From positions 434,001-498,000 of the forward strand of contig NZ_JNYQ01000001.1 of NCBI RefSeq assembly GCF_000717245.1: DNA of 64,000 bases, in the 5' to 3' direction. Positions within the stretch are counted from its first letter, which is position 1, and every line of letters starts with the position of its first letter. This DNA comes from Kitasatospora papulosa (GTDB taxonomy: Bacteria > Actinomycetota > Actinomycetes > Streptomycetales > Streptomycetaceae). The translations under genes were made by a program, and so were the position numbers. Positions 53,701-61,381 of this stretch are shown one piece after another. The notes below the pieces were generated by a model that saw nothing but the letters and a program-made list of their open reading frames with translations, had not been told where the DNA came from and did not search any database.

Positions 53701-54940
53701 CATCGTGGTCGTCGACTTCATCGACATGGTGCTCGAGTCCAACCGGGACCTTGTCCTGCGGCGGCTCCTGGAGTGCCTGGGACGCGACCGCACGAAGCAC
53801 CAGGTCGCCGAGGTCACGTCGCTGGGCCTGGTCCAGATGACCCGCAAGCGGGTGGGCCAGGGCCTGCTGGAGTCCTTCTCCGAGACCTGTGTCCACTGCA
53901 ACGGGCGCGGTGTGATCGTCCACATGGAGCAGCCCACGTCCACGGGCGGCGGTGGCGGCAAGAGGTCCAAGAAGCGCGGCCGCGGCGCCGGGCACGAGCA
54001 CGAGCACGGCCAGGAGCACGCGCACGCCGAGCAGCCGGCCGAGGTCGGGACCGAGACCGAGGCAGAGGTGGCCGCCGAGGTCGCCGCCCCGGTGGCCCTG
54101 CCCGAGCCGGAGTTCGTGGCCGACGAGGAGCTGTACAGCAGCCCGGCCGAGGCCGAGGCGGCGGCGTCCCGCGGCCGTGGCCGCCGGCGCGCGACCCGCA
54201 AGGCGACGGCTCCGGCCGGCGCTCCCGCCCGCGCTGCCGAGACCGCTCCCGCTGCCGAGACCGCTCCGGCGGCCCCGGTTACCGAGGAGAAGCCCCGGTC
54301 CGAACCGGTCACCGAGGCCCCGGTGGAGGCACCCGCCGCCCCCGAGGCCGAGGCCGCGCCGGCCCGGACGCGCCGCAGGGCGACCCGCAAGGCGACCGCT
54401 CCGGCGGGCTCGCCCAAGCAGGCCGACGTGACGCCTCCGGTGCAGCCGGCCGAGCCCGCGACGGAGCCCGTCGCCGTCGAGGACCCGGTCGTCGAGGCCC
54501 CAGCGGCCCCGGCGCCCGCACCCTCGGAGGACACGAAGGCGCCCGAGGCCCCGGCGGCCGACGAGGAGTCCGCTCCCGCCGCACCGCCGCGTGCCCGTCG
54601 CCGGGCGACCCGCAAGGCCACCGCTCCGGCCGGTTCGCCTGCCGGAACCGAGGAGGCGTCGGCCGTGGTCGTCGCAGCCACCGGATCCGACACGCCGGAC
54701 TCCTCGGATGCCGGACAGACGGAATCGGAAGCGCCGGTCAAGAAGACCGCGGCGCGGAAGACCGCCAAGAAGGCAACGGCCAAGAAGGCACCGGCCAAGA
54801 AGACCGCCACCAAGACGGTCGCGAAGAAGGCCACGGCGAAGAAGACGACGACGAAGAAGGCGGCGGCGAAGAAGACCGTCGCCACCGAGCAGTCGTCGCC
54901 TTCCGTGACGGTTTCGGCCCCGGCGGCCGACTCCGACTGA
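50732..54940 (+). CDS. rne: Ribonuclease E/G with very long low-complexity arms
   Basis: This 1402-aa endoribonuclease processes rRNA and turns over mRNA. The catalytic core spans ~residues 640-1065: the S1 domain GNVYLGKVQNVLPSMEAAFVDIGKGRNAVLY, catalytic Asp951 (VVDVNTGKFTG) and Asp995 (VVDFIDMV), and the zinc-link CVHCNGRG near 1053. The N-terminal ~620 residues are disordered and hold repeats of RRRA-x-RKA(T/S)APAG joined by acidic PAEEEAEE spacers, plus Arg and acidic blocks. The C-terminal ~340 residues repeat the same motif and end in a Lys/Ala/Thr tail resembling histone H1. Unlike E. coli RNase E, the arms flank the core on both sides, as known in actinobacteria. ATG 50732 has GGGAG 10 nt upstream. 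Confidence 0.95.
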   Translation: MHEPNEAGTTGNPANAEDNNAPGDKLPPRRRRRAASRPAGPPSGAPGAAAPEDVTPAAPAADAGTAEAEAAPPARPRRRAVRKATAPAGAPQAPEVVEPVAETAPAEEEAEETTETVEAAPPARARRRAVRKATAPAGAPQAAEVVEPVTETAPAEEEAEEAEETVEAPVVEAPRGRRRATRKATSPAGAPRSAETVTQDTAATEPVKAPEATAEEAAEPVAAPRGRTRRRASAPAGAPQGAQTAEAPAEIVAEPVSEPAAEPARAEPARAEPARNEEADEAAPPARTRRRASRKASAPAGSPQPAEEVAEVAAEKAESLPAAVAEELATETEQVEEAAPRGRQRRRATAAAGRPEFTGKAEEPARKGRRATRPAVAVFQAPVFAEPMFQTPETAAAAAAAAGPATAYDESDETEEQLTAERAPRKAEQTAEVAPAESESGSQGGSRRRRRRRGEAVETEPAATPVTLPAEQPAVTAEDEQESEADAEHEGDETDEYGDRPSRRRRRGGRRRRRGEANDTDDAEQQDDSAADHSEDEAQQSHDDDEDDEHESASGSSSSRRRRRRRRRSGDASGEDTATGTDDPERTVVKVREPRKKEAEREPGTGFDEVQSIKGSTRMEAKKQRRREGREQGRRRVPIITEAEFLARREAVERVMVVRQSGERTQIGVLEDNVLVEHYVNKEQATSYVGNVYLGKVQNVLPSMEAAFVDIGKGRNAVLYAGEVNFEALGMAHGPRRIETALKSGQSVLVQVTKDPIGHKGARLTSQVSLPGRYLVYVPEGSMTGISRKLPDTERARLKTILKKIVPEDAGVIVRTAAEGASEDELRRDVERLQQQWEEIQKKAKNTSSSNAPTLLYGEPDMTVRVVRDIFNEDFSKVIVSGDDAWETIHGYVSHVAPDLTDRLSRWTSEVDVFATYRIDEQLMKALDRKVYLPSGGSLVIDKTEAMVVVDVNTGKFTGQGGNLEETVTKNNLEAAEEIVRQLRLRDLGGIVVVDFIDMVLESNRDLVLRRLLECLGRDRTKHQVAEVTSLGLVQMTRKRVGQGLLESFSETCVHCNGRGVIVHMEQPTSTGGGGGKRSKKRGRGAGHEHEHGQEHAHAEQPAEVGTETEAEVAAEVAAPVALPEPEFVADEELYSSPAEAEAAASRGRGRRRATRKATAPAGAPARAAETAPAAETAPAAPVTEEKPRSEPVTEAPVEAPAAPEAEAAPARTRRRATRKATAPAGSPKQADVTPPVQPAEPATEPVAVEDPVVEAPAAPAPAPSEDTKAPEAPAADEESAPAAPPRARRRATRKATAPAGSPAGTEEASAVVVAATGSDTPDSSDAGQTESEAPVKKTAARKTAKKATAKKAPAKKTATKTVAKKATAKKTTTKKAAAKKTVATEQSSPSVTVSAPAADSD
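50953..51650 (+). repeat. Coding repeats RRRA-x-RKATAPAG in the N-terminal arm of rne
   Basis: Degenerate ~45-60-residue units begin with P-R-x-RRRAVRKATAPAGAPQ (near 50958, 51102, 51258, 51414, 51594) and continue with an acidic VEPVAETAPAEEEAEE-like spacer. Three more units occur in the C-terminal arm (54172-54650). High nucleotide identity between the first two points to recent duplication. Confidence 0.85.
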
Positions 54941-54980
54941 TTCGCCTGCCGGGCATTCCGTAACCGGTTGTTCATCGATC

Positions 54981-55015
54981 CGTGTCCCGCCCCGAAGCCT
55001 TCGGGGCGGGACACG
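54981..55015 (+). terminator. rne terminator
   Basis: 16-bp perfect stem (CGTGTCCCGCCCCGAA at 54981-54996 with 55000-55015) and GCC loop, followed by a T-rich stretch (TGCTTTGTTT), the most classical rho-independent terminator here. Confidence 0.88.
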
Positions 55016-55107
55016 TGCTTTGTTTCAGAACTGATGCAGTAGCCGGTTAACGGGCCCGAAATCACCTGAGAAATCCCTGATAATGTGACGGCGGTCGCTG
55101 GCTGTGA

Positions 55108-55125
55108 AGTTCCCGTATGGGAACT
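55108..55125. promoter_or_regulatory. Palindromic site in the glycopolymer-operon leader
   Basis: AGTTCCC-GTAT-GGGAACT: perfect 7-bp arms with a 4-nt centre, 22 bp downstream of TAATGT. The position fits a repressor site at or just after the start of transcription. No regulator is encoded nearby. Confidence 0.5.
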
Positions 55126-55283
55126 ACGGTCGGTGACCGGCCCGGTTCAGGACCGACCGGGCCCAGTTTCCTCGGTAGGGCGTCGGCATTCGCGCCGGCG
55201 GGGTTATGCGCGGCCTCGTGAGACGTCCCGCACCCCAGATCTCTGCCTGTGAAGAGCTCTTGCGGTGTTCAAGGAGGACGTCC

Positions 55284-56402
55284 ATGACGAGCATCAACGA
55301 GCAGCCGATTCCTGCTGCCCGCCCGGTCATCGGTGAAGAGGAGATCGAGGCCGCGGTACGTGTGCTGCGCAGCGGTCGCGTGGTGCAGGGCCCGGAGGTA
55401 GCCGCCTTCGAGGAGGGCTTCTCCGAGCTGGTCGACGGCCGCCACTGCGTCGCCGTCAACTCCGGTACCTCCGCGCTGCACATGCTCCTGCTCGCCCTGG
55501 GCATCGGTCCGGGCGACGAGGTGATCGTCCCGTCCTTCTCGTTCGCCGCCTCCGCCAACGCCGTCCGACTCGTCGGCGCCGACGTGGTGTTCGCCGACAT
55601 CGAGCCCGGCAGCTTCGGCCTGGACCCGGCCGCCGTCGAGGCAGCCGTCACCCCGCGCACGGCCGCCGTCATGCCGGTGCACCTCTACGGTCACCCGGCT
55701 GCCATGGACAAGCTCATGCCCATCGCCGCGAAGCACAAGCTGGCCGTCGTCGAGGACGCGTGCCAGGCGCACGCCGCGGCCCTGAACGGCACCCCCGTCG
55801 GCGCGTTCGGCGAAGGCGGAACGTTCAGCTTCTACCCGACGAAGAACATGCACGCCCTCGAGGGCGGCATGGTCACCACGGCGGACGCCGAACTCGCCCG
55901 CACCCTGCGCCTCCTGCGCAACCAGGGCATGGAGCAGCGGTACGCCAACGAGATCGTCGGTGCCAACATGCGCATGACCGACGTGGCCGCCGCCGTCGGC
56001 CGCGTGCAGCTCACCAAGGTCGGTGGCTGGACCGAGCAGCGCCGCGCCAACGCCGCGTACCTCGACGCGCACATCACCGCCGCGAACGTGACGAAGCCGC
56101 CGGTCGCCGAAGGCGCCCGCCACGTCTACCACCAGTACACGATCCGGGTGCAGGGTGACCGTGAGGCGGCCATGGCCAAGCTCACGGAGGCGGGCATCGG
56201 CAACGCCGTCTACTACCCGACCCCGATCCACCGGCTGAAGCCGTACTGGGAGCCGGACCAGAAGGCCGGCCGCAACTGGGACCTGCCCGAGACCGAGCGG
56301 GCCGCCGCCGAGGTCGTCTCGCTCCCCGTCCACCCGTCGCTCGGCGAGGGTGACCTCGAACGCATCGTGAACGCAGTGAACGCACTGGGGGAGAGCCTGT
56401 GA
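55284..56402 (+). CDS. DegT/DnrJ/EryC1/StrS aminotransferase (nucleotide-sugar)
   Basis: This 372-aa PLP enzyme aminates keto nucleotide-sugars. Conserved motifs are NSGTSALHMLLLALGIGPGDEVIVPSFSFAAS, VVEDACQAHAA (Asp158 for PLP nitrogen) and FSFYPTKNMHALEGGMV, with Lys187 as the Schiff-base lysine. The overall sequence is close to the WbpE/WlbC group that aminates UDP-3-keto-GlcNAc-uronic acid, which fits the next gene, a Gfo-type dehydrogenase. ATG 55284 has AAGGAGG. It overlaps the next start by 4 nt. Confidence 0.93.
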   Translation: MTSINEQPIPAARPVIGEEEIEAAVRVLRSGRVVQGPEVAAFEEGFSELVDGRHCVAVNSGTSALHMLLLALGIGPGDEVIVPSFSFAASANAVRLVGADVVFADIEPGSFGLDPAAVEAAVTPRTAAVMPVHLYGHPAAMDKLMPIAAKHKLAVVEDACQAHAAALNGTPVGAFGEGGTFSFYPTKNMHALEGGMVTTADAELARTLRLLRNQGMEQRYANEIVGANMRMTDVAAAVGRVQLTKVGGWTEQRRANAAYLDAHITAANVTKPPVAEGARHVYHQYTIRVQGDREAAMAKLTEAGIGNAVYYPTPIHRLKPYWEPDQKAGRNWDLPETERAAAEVVSLPVHPSLGEGDLERIVNAVNALGESL

Positions 56403-57421
56403 GCACCGCCGTACTGCGGGCCGGCCTGATCGGCCTCGGCTCCATGGGGCGTAACCACGCCCGGGTCCTCGCCGGCCTCGAAGGCGTCGAACTGGTCGGC
56501 GTCGTCGACCCGATGGGCGACAAGAACGGCTGGGCGCAGGGCGCCCCCGTGCTGTCGGCCGTCGACGAGCTCATCGCGCTCGGCATCGACTACGCGGTCG
56601 TGGCCTGCCCGACCGCCCTGCACGAAGAGGTCGGCCTCCAGCTCGCCGACGCGGGCGTCTGCGCCCTGATCGAGAAGCCGCTGGCCGACACCGTCGAGGG
56701 CGCCCGCCGCCTCGTCGAGGCCTTCGAGTCACGCGGCCTGGTCGCGGGCGTCGGGCACATCGAGCGCTGCAACCCGGCACTGCGCTCGCTGCGCAGCCGA
56801 CTGGAGGCAGGCGAACTCGGCGACGTCTTCCAGGTCGTCACCCGACGCCAGGGCCCCTTCCCGCACCGCATCGCGGACGTCGGCGTGGTCAAGGACCTGG
56901 CCACGCACGACATCGACCTGACGGGCTGGGTGACCGGCCGTACGTACGCGTCGATCGCGGCCCACACCGTCTCCAAGTCCGGCCGTCCGCACGAGGACAT
57001 GGTCTCCGCCGTGGGCCAGCTCTCCGACGGGACCATGGTCAACCACCTGGTCAACTGGCTGAGCCCGCTCAAGGAGCGCTTCACGTCGGTCACCGGCGAG
57101 CGCGGCTGCTACATCGCCGACACCCTCACCGCGGACCTCACGTTCCACTCGAACGCGGCGGTGACCACCGAATGGGAGGCGCTGCGGGCGTTCCGCGGTG
57201 TCTCCGAGGGCGACATGATCCGTTACGCGATCCCGAAGCGGGAGCCGCTGCTGGTCGAGCACGAGCTCTTCAGGGACGCGGTCCGGGGCGAGGCGGCCGA
57301 CATCTGCACGCTGCGGCAGGGACTGCGTACGGTCGAGGTGGCTGCCGCGGTACTGGAATCCGCGTCGGCCGGTCACTCGGTCCGACTGGAGGACAGAGAG
57401 ACCGAGGGCGTGGCCAATTGA
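56399..57421 (+). CDS. Gfo/Idh/MocA-family oxidoreductase, UDP-GlcNAcA 3-dehydrogenase-like
   Basis: This 340-aa NAD(P)-dependent enzyme has the Rossmann glycine motif GLIGLGSMGRNHARVL at residues 9-24 and the EKPLAD catalytic Lys motif at 92-97; KDLATHDIDLTGWVTG supplies the H-D-x-D site. In the WbpB/WlbA type it oxidises C3 of UDP-N-acetyl-glucosaminuronic acid, making the substrate for the preceding aminotransferase. GTG 56399 overlaps the upstream stop (GTGA), and its own end overlaps the next gene by 4 nt. Confidence 0.9.
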   Translation: MSTAVLRAGLIGLGSMGRNHARVLAGLEGVELVGVVDPMGDKNGWAQGAPVLSAVDELIALGIDYAVVACPTALHEEVGLQLADAGVCALIEKPLADTVEGARRLVEAFESRGLVAGVGHIERCNPALRSLRSRLEAGELGDVFQVVTRRQGPFPHRIADVGVVKDLATHDIDLTGWVTGRTYASIAAHTVSKSGRPHEDMVSAVGQLSDGTMVNHLVNWLSPLKERFTSVTGERGCYIADTLTADLTFHSNAAVTTEWEALRAFRGVSEGDMIRYAIPKREPLLVEHELFRDAVRGEAADICTLRQGLRTVEVAAAVLESASAGHSVRLEDRETEGVAN

Positions 57422-59046
57422 CCGACCCTGATGTTTCCGTGGTCGTGGCCGTGTACAACACGATGCCATACCTCACCGAGTGCCTGAACTCGCTCGTGGG
57501 GCAGAGCATCGGTGTGGACCGACTTGAAGTCATCGCCGTGGACGACGGATCCACTGACGGGAGCGGTGCGGAACTGGACCGCTTCGCGGCGGAATACCCG
57601 GGCACCGTCAAGGTTCTCCACCAGGAGAACTCCGGCGGTCCGGCAGCGCCGAGCAACCGTGCCCTGGAGGTGGCCACGGGGCGGTACGTGTACTTCATCG
57701 GTTCCGACGACTACCTCGGTCCGGAGGCGCTGCAACGCATGGTGGAGTGTGCGGACAAGCACGGCTCCGACGTCGTGGTGGGCAAGATGGTCGGCACCAA
57801 CGGTCGTTACGTCCACCAGGCGCTCTTCAAGAAGAGCGATCCGGACGTCAGTTTCTACGACTCGGCGCTGCCCTTCGCGCTGGCGAACACCAAGCTCTTC
57901 AGACGTGCGCTGGTGGAGGAACATGGACTGCGCTTCCCCGAGGACCTGCCGGTAGGGAGCGACCAGCCCTTCACCATCGAGGCGTGCGTCCGCGCACGGA
58001 AGATCTCCGTGCTCGCCGACTACACCTACTACTACGCGGTGAAGCGCGGGGACGCCAGCAACATCACCTACAGGGCCAACCACCTGTCCCGGTTGCGCTG
58101 CACGGCTGCGATCATGAGGCATGCGTCCTCGCTCGTGGCCGCGGGCCCGCAGAGGGACGCGCTCTTCAAGCGGCACTTCACCTGGGAGCTCGCAAAGCTC
58201 ATCCAGGACGATTTCCCGACGCTGGACCCCGGCACACAGCGCGAGGTCTGTGACGGGATCGCGACGCTCGCCGACGACTACCTCACGGATGAGCTCAGGG
58301 ACTCCTTGGACGTCACACGCCGGGTGCGGATCTGTCTCGCCCAGGTCGGCGCGGTCGATGAGTTGGTACGGGCCATCACGGAGGAGGCGGGGCACGGCGC
58401 TCCGCCCTTCTGGATCGAGGACGGCCGGGCCTTCGCCATGTACCCCGGTTTCCGCCGTGCCGCACCAAGGCTTCCCGACCGGCACTACGAGCTGGTCGGC
58501 GAGTCCGTGGCCGGGCGGCTGGCTCAAGGGACCGAGCTGGTCGATGCCGAGTGGGACCAGTCCGGGGACGACCTGCACCTGGTCCTCACCGCCCGGGTGG
58601 GTGTCCTGGGTGACACCGGCTCCCTCACGGTGCGTCTGGCCAAGGGCGCCATGCCGAAGAGTGCGGACAAGCCCGGTGCTCGCCGGTTGCCAGTTGGTCA
58701 CGAACTTTCATTGCCGGAGGGGGAGTTCACTCTCGCTGTGAGTGGCGACGGTCAGGCGACCACGGTGCGTGGCCGGATCCCGGTCCGTGCCGCGAAGGCC
58801 AAGCTCGGCGTCCGCCTGTACGTGGACGTGGCAGGCTCGACTTACGAGATCCCGGTCAAGACCGGTGGAGAGCCGCTGCCCCTGGCCCGCCGCTGGCGGC
58901 AGGCGGTCCCATACAGGGTGTCGGCGAACCAGAACCCCAAGGGCCGACTGGTGATCACCACGGCGCCCCTGTGGGAAATCAAACCTGGCGCGGGCAAGCG
59001 GCTGCGCCACATGCTGTCCAGGCTGAAGAGGAAAGTAACCCGATGA
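57418..59046 (+). CDS. Family 2 glycosyltransferase with C-terminal accessory domain
   Basis: This 542-aa protein has a GT2 domain in residues 1-~240: VSVVVAVYNTMPYLTECLNSLVGQS, VDDGSTDGS (41-49), the metal-binding YFIGSDDYLG (S-D-D at 96-98) and the catalytic GSDQPF (180-185). The C-terminal ~250 residues hold beta-strand-rich modules (SVAGRLAQGTELVDAEWDQSGDDLHLVLTARV) and end in RLKRKVTR. The layout resembles teichoic-acid glycosyltransferases such as TarP/TarS. TTG 57418 overlaps the upstream stop (TTGA); GAGGG lies about 10 nt before. More A/T at third positions than neighbouring housekeeping genes. Confidence 0.88.
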   Translation: MTDPDVSVVVAVYNTMPYLTECLNSLVGQSIGVDRLEVIAVDDGSTDGSGAELDRFAAEYPGTVKVLHQENSGGPAAPSNRALEVATGRYVYFIGSDDYLGPEALQRMVECADKHGSDVVVGKMVGTNGRYVHQALFKKSDPDVSFYDSALPFALANTKLFRRALVEEHGLRFPEDLPVGSDQPFTIEACVRARKISVLADYTYYYAVKRGDASNITYRANHLSRLRCTAAIMRHASSLVAAGPQRDALFKRHFTWELAKLIQDDFPTLDPGTQREVCDGIATLADDYLTDELRDSLDVTRRVRICLAQVGAVDELVRAITEEAGHGAPPFWIEDGRAFAMYPGFRRAAPRLPDRHYELVGESVAGRLAQGTELVDAEWDQSGDDLHLVLTARVGVLGDTGSLTVRLAKGAMPKSADKPGARRLPVGHELSLPEGEFTLAVSGDGQATTVRGRIPVRAAKAKLGVRLYVDVAGSTYEIPVKTGGEPLPLARRWRQAVPYRVSANQNPKGRLVITTAPLWEIKPGAGKRLRHMLSRLKRKVTR

Positions 59047-60326
59047 ACATCTGTGTAGTCGCGCTCGGCAAGATCGGCCTTCCGCTCGCCGTGCAGTTCG
59101 CGGCCAAGGGCCACAAGGTCATTGGCGCGGACGTCAACGAGAAGGTCGTCGAGCTGGTCAACGCGGCCACCGAGCCGTTCCCCGGCGAGCACGACCTGGA
59201 CGTCCAGCTCAAGGAGACCGTGGGAGCGGGCCTCCTCTCGGCGACCACCGACACCACCGCCGCGGTCGCCGTGTCGGACGCCGTCGTGGTCGTCGTCCCG
59301 CTCTTCGTGGACGCCGAGGGCACCCCGGACTTCGGCTGGATGGATGCCGCGACCAAGGCCATCGCCGCAGGCCTGAAGCCCGGCACCCTCGTCAGCTACG
59401 AGACCACGCTGCCGGTCGGCACCACTCGCACCCGTTGGGCGCCGATGCTCGCCGAGGGTTCGGGTCTCACCCCCGGGCGCGACTTCCACCTGGTCTTCTC
59501 CCCGGAGCGGGTGCTCACCGGCCGTGTCTTCGCCGACCTGCGCCGCTACCCCAAGCTCGTGGGCGGCATCGACGAGGCGTCCTCGCAGCGTGGCGTGGAG
59601 TTCTACGAGGCGGTGCTCGACTTCGACGACCGTGAGGACCTGCCGCGTCCGAACGGCGTCTGGGACCTCGGTACGGCGGAGGCCTCCGAGCTTGCCAAGC
59701 TCGCCGAGACCACCTACCGCGACGTCAACATCGGTCTGGCCAACCAGTTCGCCCGGTTCGCCGACAAGAACGGCATCGACGTCAAGAAGGTCATCGAGGC
59801 CTGCAACAGCCAGCCCTACAGCCACATCCACCAGCCGGGCATCGCCGTCGGCGGCCACTGCATCCCGATCTACCCGCGGATGTACCTGTGGAACGACCCG
59901 GAGGCGACCGTCGTGCGCTCGGCCCGCGAGGCCAACGCCGCGATGCCCGAGTACTCCGTGGACCTGCTGGCCGCCGCCTACGGCGACCTGGACGGCGTCG
60001 GTGTGCTGGTGCTGGGTGCCGCCTACCGAGGCGGAGTCAAGGAGACCGCCTTCTCCGGTGTCTTCGGCGTCGTGGAGGCGCTGAAGGCCCGTGGCGCCGT
60101 GCCGTTCGTCTCGGACCCGATGTACACGGCCGACGAGCTGACGGCGCACGGCCTCGTGCCGCACGAGGAGCAGACCGTCACCGCCGCGATCCTCCAGGCT
60201 GACCACGCGGAGTACCGCGAGTTGGCCTCCGCCGACCTCCCCGACGTCCGCGTCCTGGTCGACGGACGCCGCACGACGGACCCGGCCAACTGGGCCGGTG
60301 TCCGCCGCGTCGTCATCGGCGGCTGA
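59043..60326 (+). CDS. UDP-sugar 6-dehydrogenase (UDP-GlcNAc/ManNAc type)
   Basis: This 427-aa NAD+-dependent four-electron dehydrogenase makes uronic acids. MNICVVALGKIGLPLAVQFAAKGHKVIGADVN is the Rossmann start; ELAKLAETTYRDVNIGLANQFA holds Lys219, and catalytic Cys273 is in AVGGHCIPIYP. The sequence fits the WbpA/WecC branch (N-acetylhexosamine 6-dehydrogenases) more than the UDP-glucose one, which usually has FGGSCFPKD. ATG 59043 overlaps the GT2 stop (ATGA). It ends the overlapping four-gene operon; a hairpin follows at 60348. Confidence 0.93.
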   Translation: MNICVVALGKIGLPLAVQFAAKGHKVIGADVNEKVVELVNAATEPFPGEHDLDVQLKETVGAGLLSATTDTTAAVAVSDAVVVVVPLFVDAEGTPDFGWMDAATKAIAAGLKPGTLVSYETTLPVGTTRTRWAPMLAEGSGLTPGRDFHLVFSPERVLTGRVFADLRRYPKLVGGIDEASSQRGVEFYEAVLDFDDREDLPRPNGVWDLGTAEASELAKLAETTYRDVNIGLANQFARFADKNGIDVKKVIEACNSQPYSHIHQPGIAVGGHCIPIYPRMYLWNDPEATVVRSAREANAAMPEYSVDLLAAAYGDLDGVGVLVLGAAYRGGVKETAFSGVFGVVEALKARGAVPFVSDPMYTADELTAHGLVPHEEQTVTAAILQADHAEYRELASADLPDVRVLVDGRRTTDPANWAGVRRVVIGG

Positions 60327-60347
60327 GCCCGTCCGTTCCGTACAGGA

Positions 60348-60372
60348 GGCCCCGGCGCCCGGCGCCGGGGCC
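60348..60372 (+). terminator. Hairpin between dehydrogenase and galU
   Basis: GGCCCCGGCG pairs with CGCCGGGGCC (60348-60357, 60363-60372) around CCCGG. It may terminate the first operon or partly separate galU. Confidence 0.6.
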
Positions 60373-60407
60373 CTCTCGTTGCCCAGGAAAGCGAGCATCG
60401 GGCACAC

Positions 60408-61301
60408 ATGATCAAGAAAGCTGTCATCCCCGCCGCAGGTCTCGGGACGCGTTTCCTGCCGGCCACCAAGGCCACGCCCAAGGAAATGCTCCCGGTCGTG
60501 GACAAGCCGGCCATCCAGTACGTCGTGGAGGAGGCCGCCGCAGCTGGTCTGTCCGACGTCCTGATGATCACCGGTCGTAACAAGCGTCCCCTGGAGGACC
60601 ACTTCGACCGCAACTACGAACTGGAGTCGGCCCTCACGCGCAAGGGCGACGCCGAGCGGCTGCTGAAGGTCCAGGAATCGAGTGAACTTGCCACGATGCA
60701 CTACGTGCGCCAGGGGGACCCGAGGGGACTCGGACATGCGGTGCTCTGCGCGGAACCGCACGTCGGGGACGAGCCGTTCGCAGTACTTCTCGGAGACGAC
60801 CTCATCGACCCCCGCGACCCGCTGCTGGCCCGGATGATCGAGGTCCAGGGGCGTGAAGGCGGCAACGTTGTCGCGCTGATGGAAGTCGCCCCTGAGCAGG
60901 TGCACCTGTACGGCTGCGCTGCCGCCGAGAGGACCGGTGATCCGGACGTCGTCCGGATCACCGGGCTCGTCGAGAAGCCCGATCCTGCGGACGCCCCGAG
61001 CAATCTCGCGGTGATCGGCCGGTACGTGCTGGACCCATCCGTGTTCGGCGTCCTGAACCGGACGGAACCCGGCAGGGGGGGCGAGATCCAGTTGACCGAC
61101 GCCCTGCAGGAACTGGCAGGCGACGAGAAGCTGGGCGGGCCGGTCCACGGGGTCGTCTTCGACGGGCGGCGCTACGACACAGGGGACCGAGGCGACTATC
61201 TGCGGGCCATCGTGGGACTGGCCTGCGAACGCGAAGACCTTGGCCCCGGTTTCCGGAAGTGGCTCCGTCACTTCGTCGCGGATGAGATGGCCAGGGACTG
61301 A
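60408..61301 (+). CDS. galU: UTP-glucose-1-phosphate uridylyltransferase
   Basis: This 297-aa enzyme makes UDP-glucose. The pyrophosphorylase signature VIPAAGLGTRFLPATKATPKEMLPVVDKPAIQYVVEEA is at residues 6-43, and VLLGDDLID carries the metal-binding Asp. VEKPDPADAPSNLAVIGRYVLDPSVF is characteristic of GalU. ATG 60408 starts MIKKAVIPA; the leader has CAGGAAAG. It converges on the 2-epimerase. Within the cluster it may supply UDP-Glc or, if less specific, other UDP-hexoses. Confidence 0.94.
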   Translation: MIKKAVIPAAGLGTRFLPATKATPKEMLPVVDKPAIQYVVEEAAAAGLSDVLMITGRNKRPLEDHFDRNYELESALTRKGDAERLLKVQESSELATMHYVRQGDPRGLGHAVLCAEPHVGDEPFAVLLGDDLIDPRDPLLARMIEVQGREGGNVVALMEVAPEQVHLYGCAAAERTGDPDVVRITGLVEKPDPADAPSNLAVIGRYVLDPSVFGVLNRTEPGRGGEIQLTDALQELAGDEKLGGPVHGVVFDGRRYDTGDRGDYLRAIVGLACEREDLGPGFRKWLRHFVADEMARD

Positions 61302-61324
61302 CCGGCGTCGGTGCCTGCCCGGGA

Positions 61325-61373
61325 CCCGTGACGCGCGTCGTTCCGACGGGCGCGGACGTACTCGCGTCACGGG
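61325..61373. terminator. Bidirectional hairpin between galU and the 2-epimerase
   Basis: CCCGTGACGCG (61325-61335) pairs perfectly with CGCGTCACGGG (61363-61373); an inner CGTC/GACG pair helps. Shared by two convergent genes. Confidence 0.65.
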
Positions 61374-61381
61374 GCTTCGGG

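Larger units (their letters stand above)
54941..55283. other. 343-bp gene-free leader region of the glycopolymer operon
   Basis: It begins with the rne terminator, then a -10-like TAATGT (55081-55086), the palindrome AGTTCCC-GTAT-GGGAACT (55108-55125) and a GC-rich hairpin GGCCCGGT/ACCGGGCC (55139-55146, 55156-55163), before AAGGAGG at 55271-55277. It seems to hold a regulated promoter and structured leader. No coding region is evident. Confidence 0.6.

Noticed and set aside
50666..54025. A long open frame opposite rne
   Set aside because: High-GC coding DNA often leaves the opposite frame open; the composition is Gly/Leu/Arg-rich and no motif or start signal is seen.
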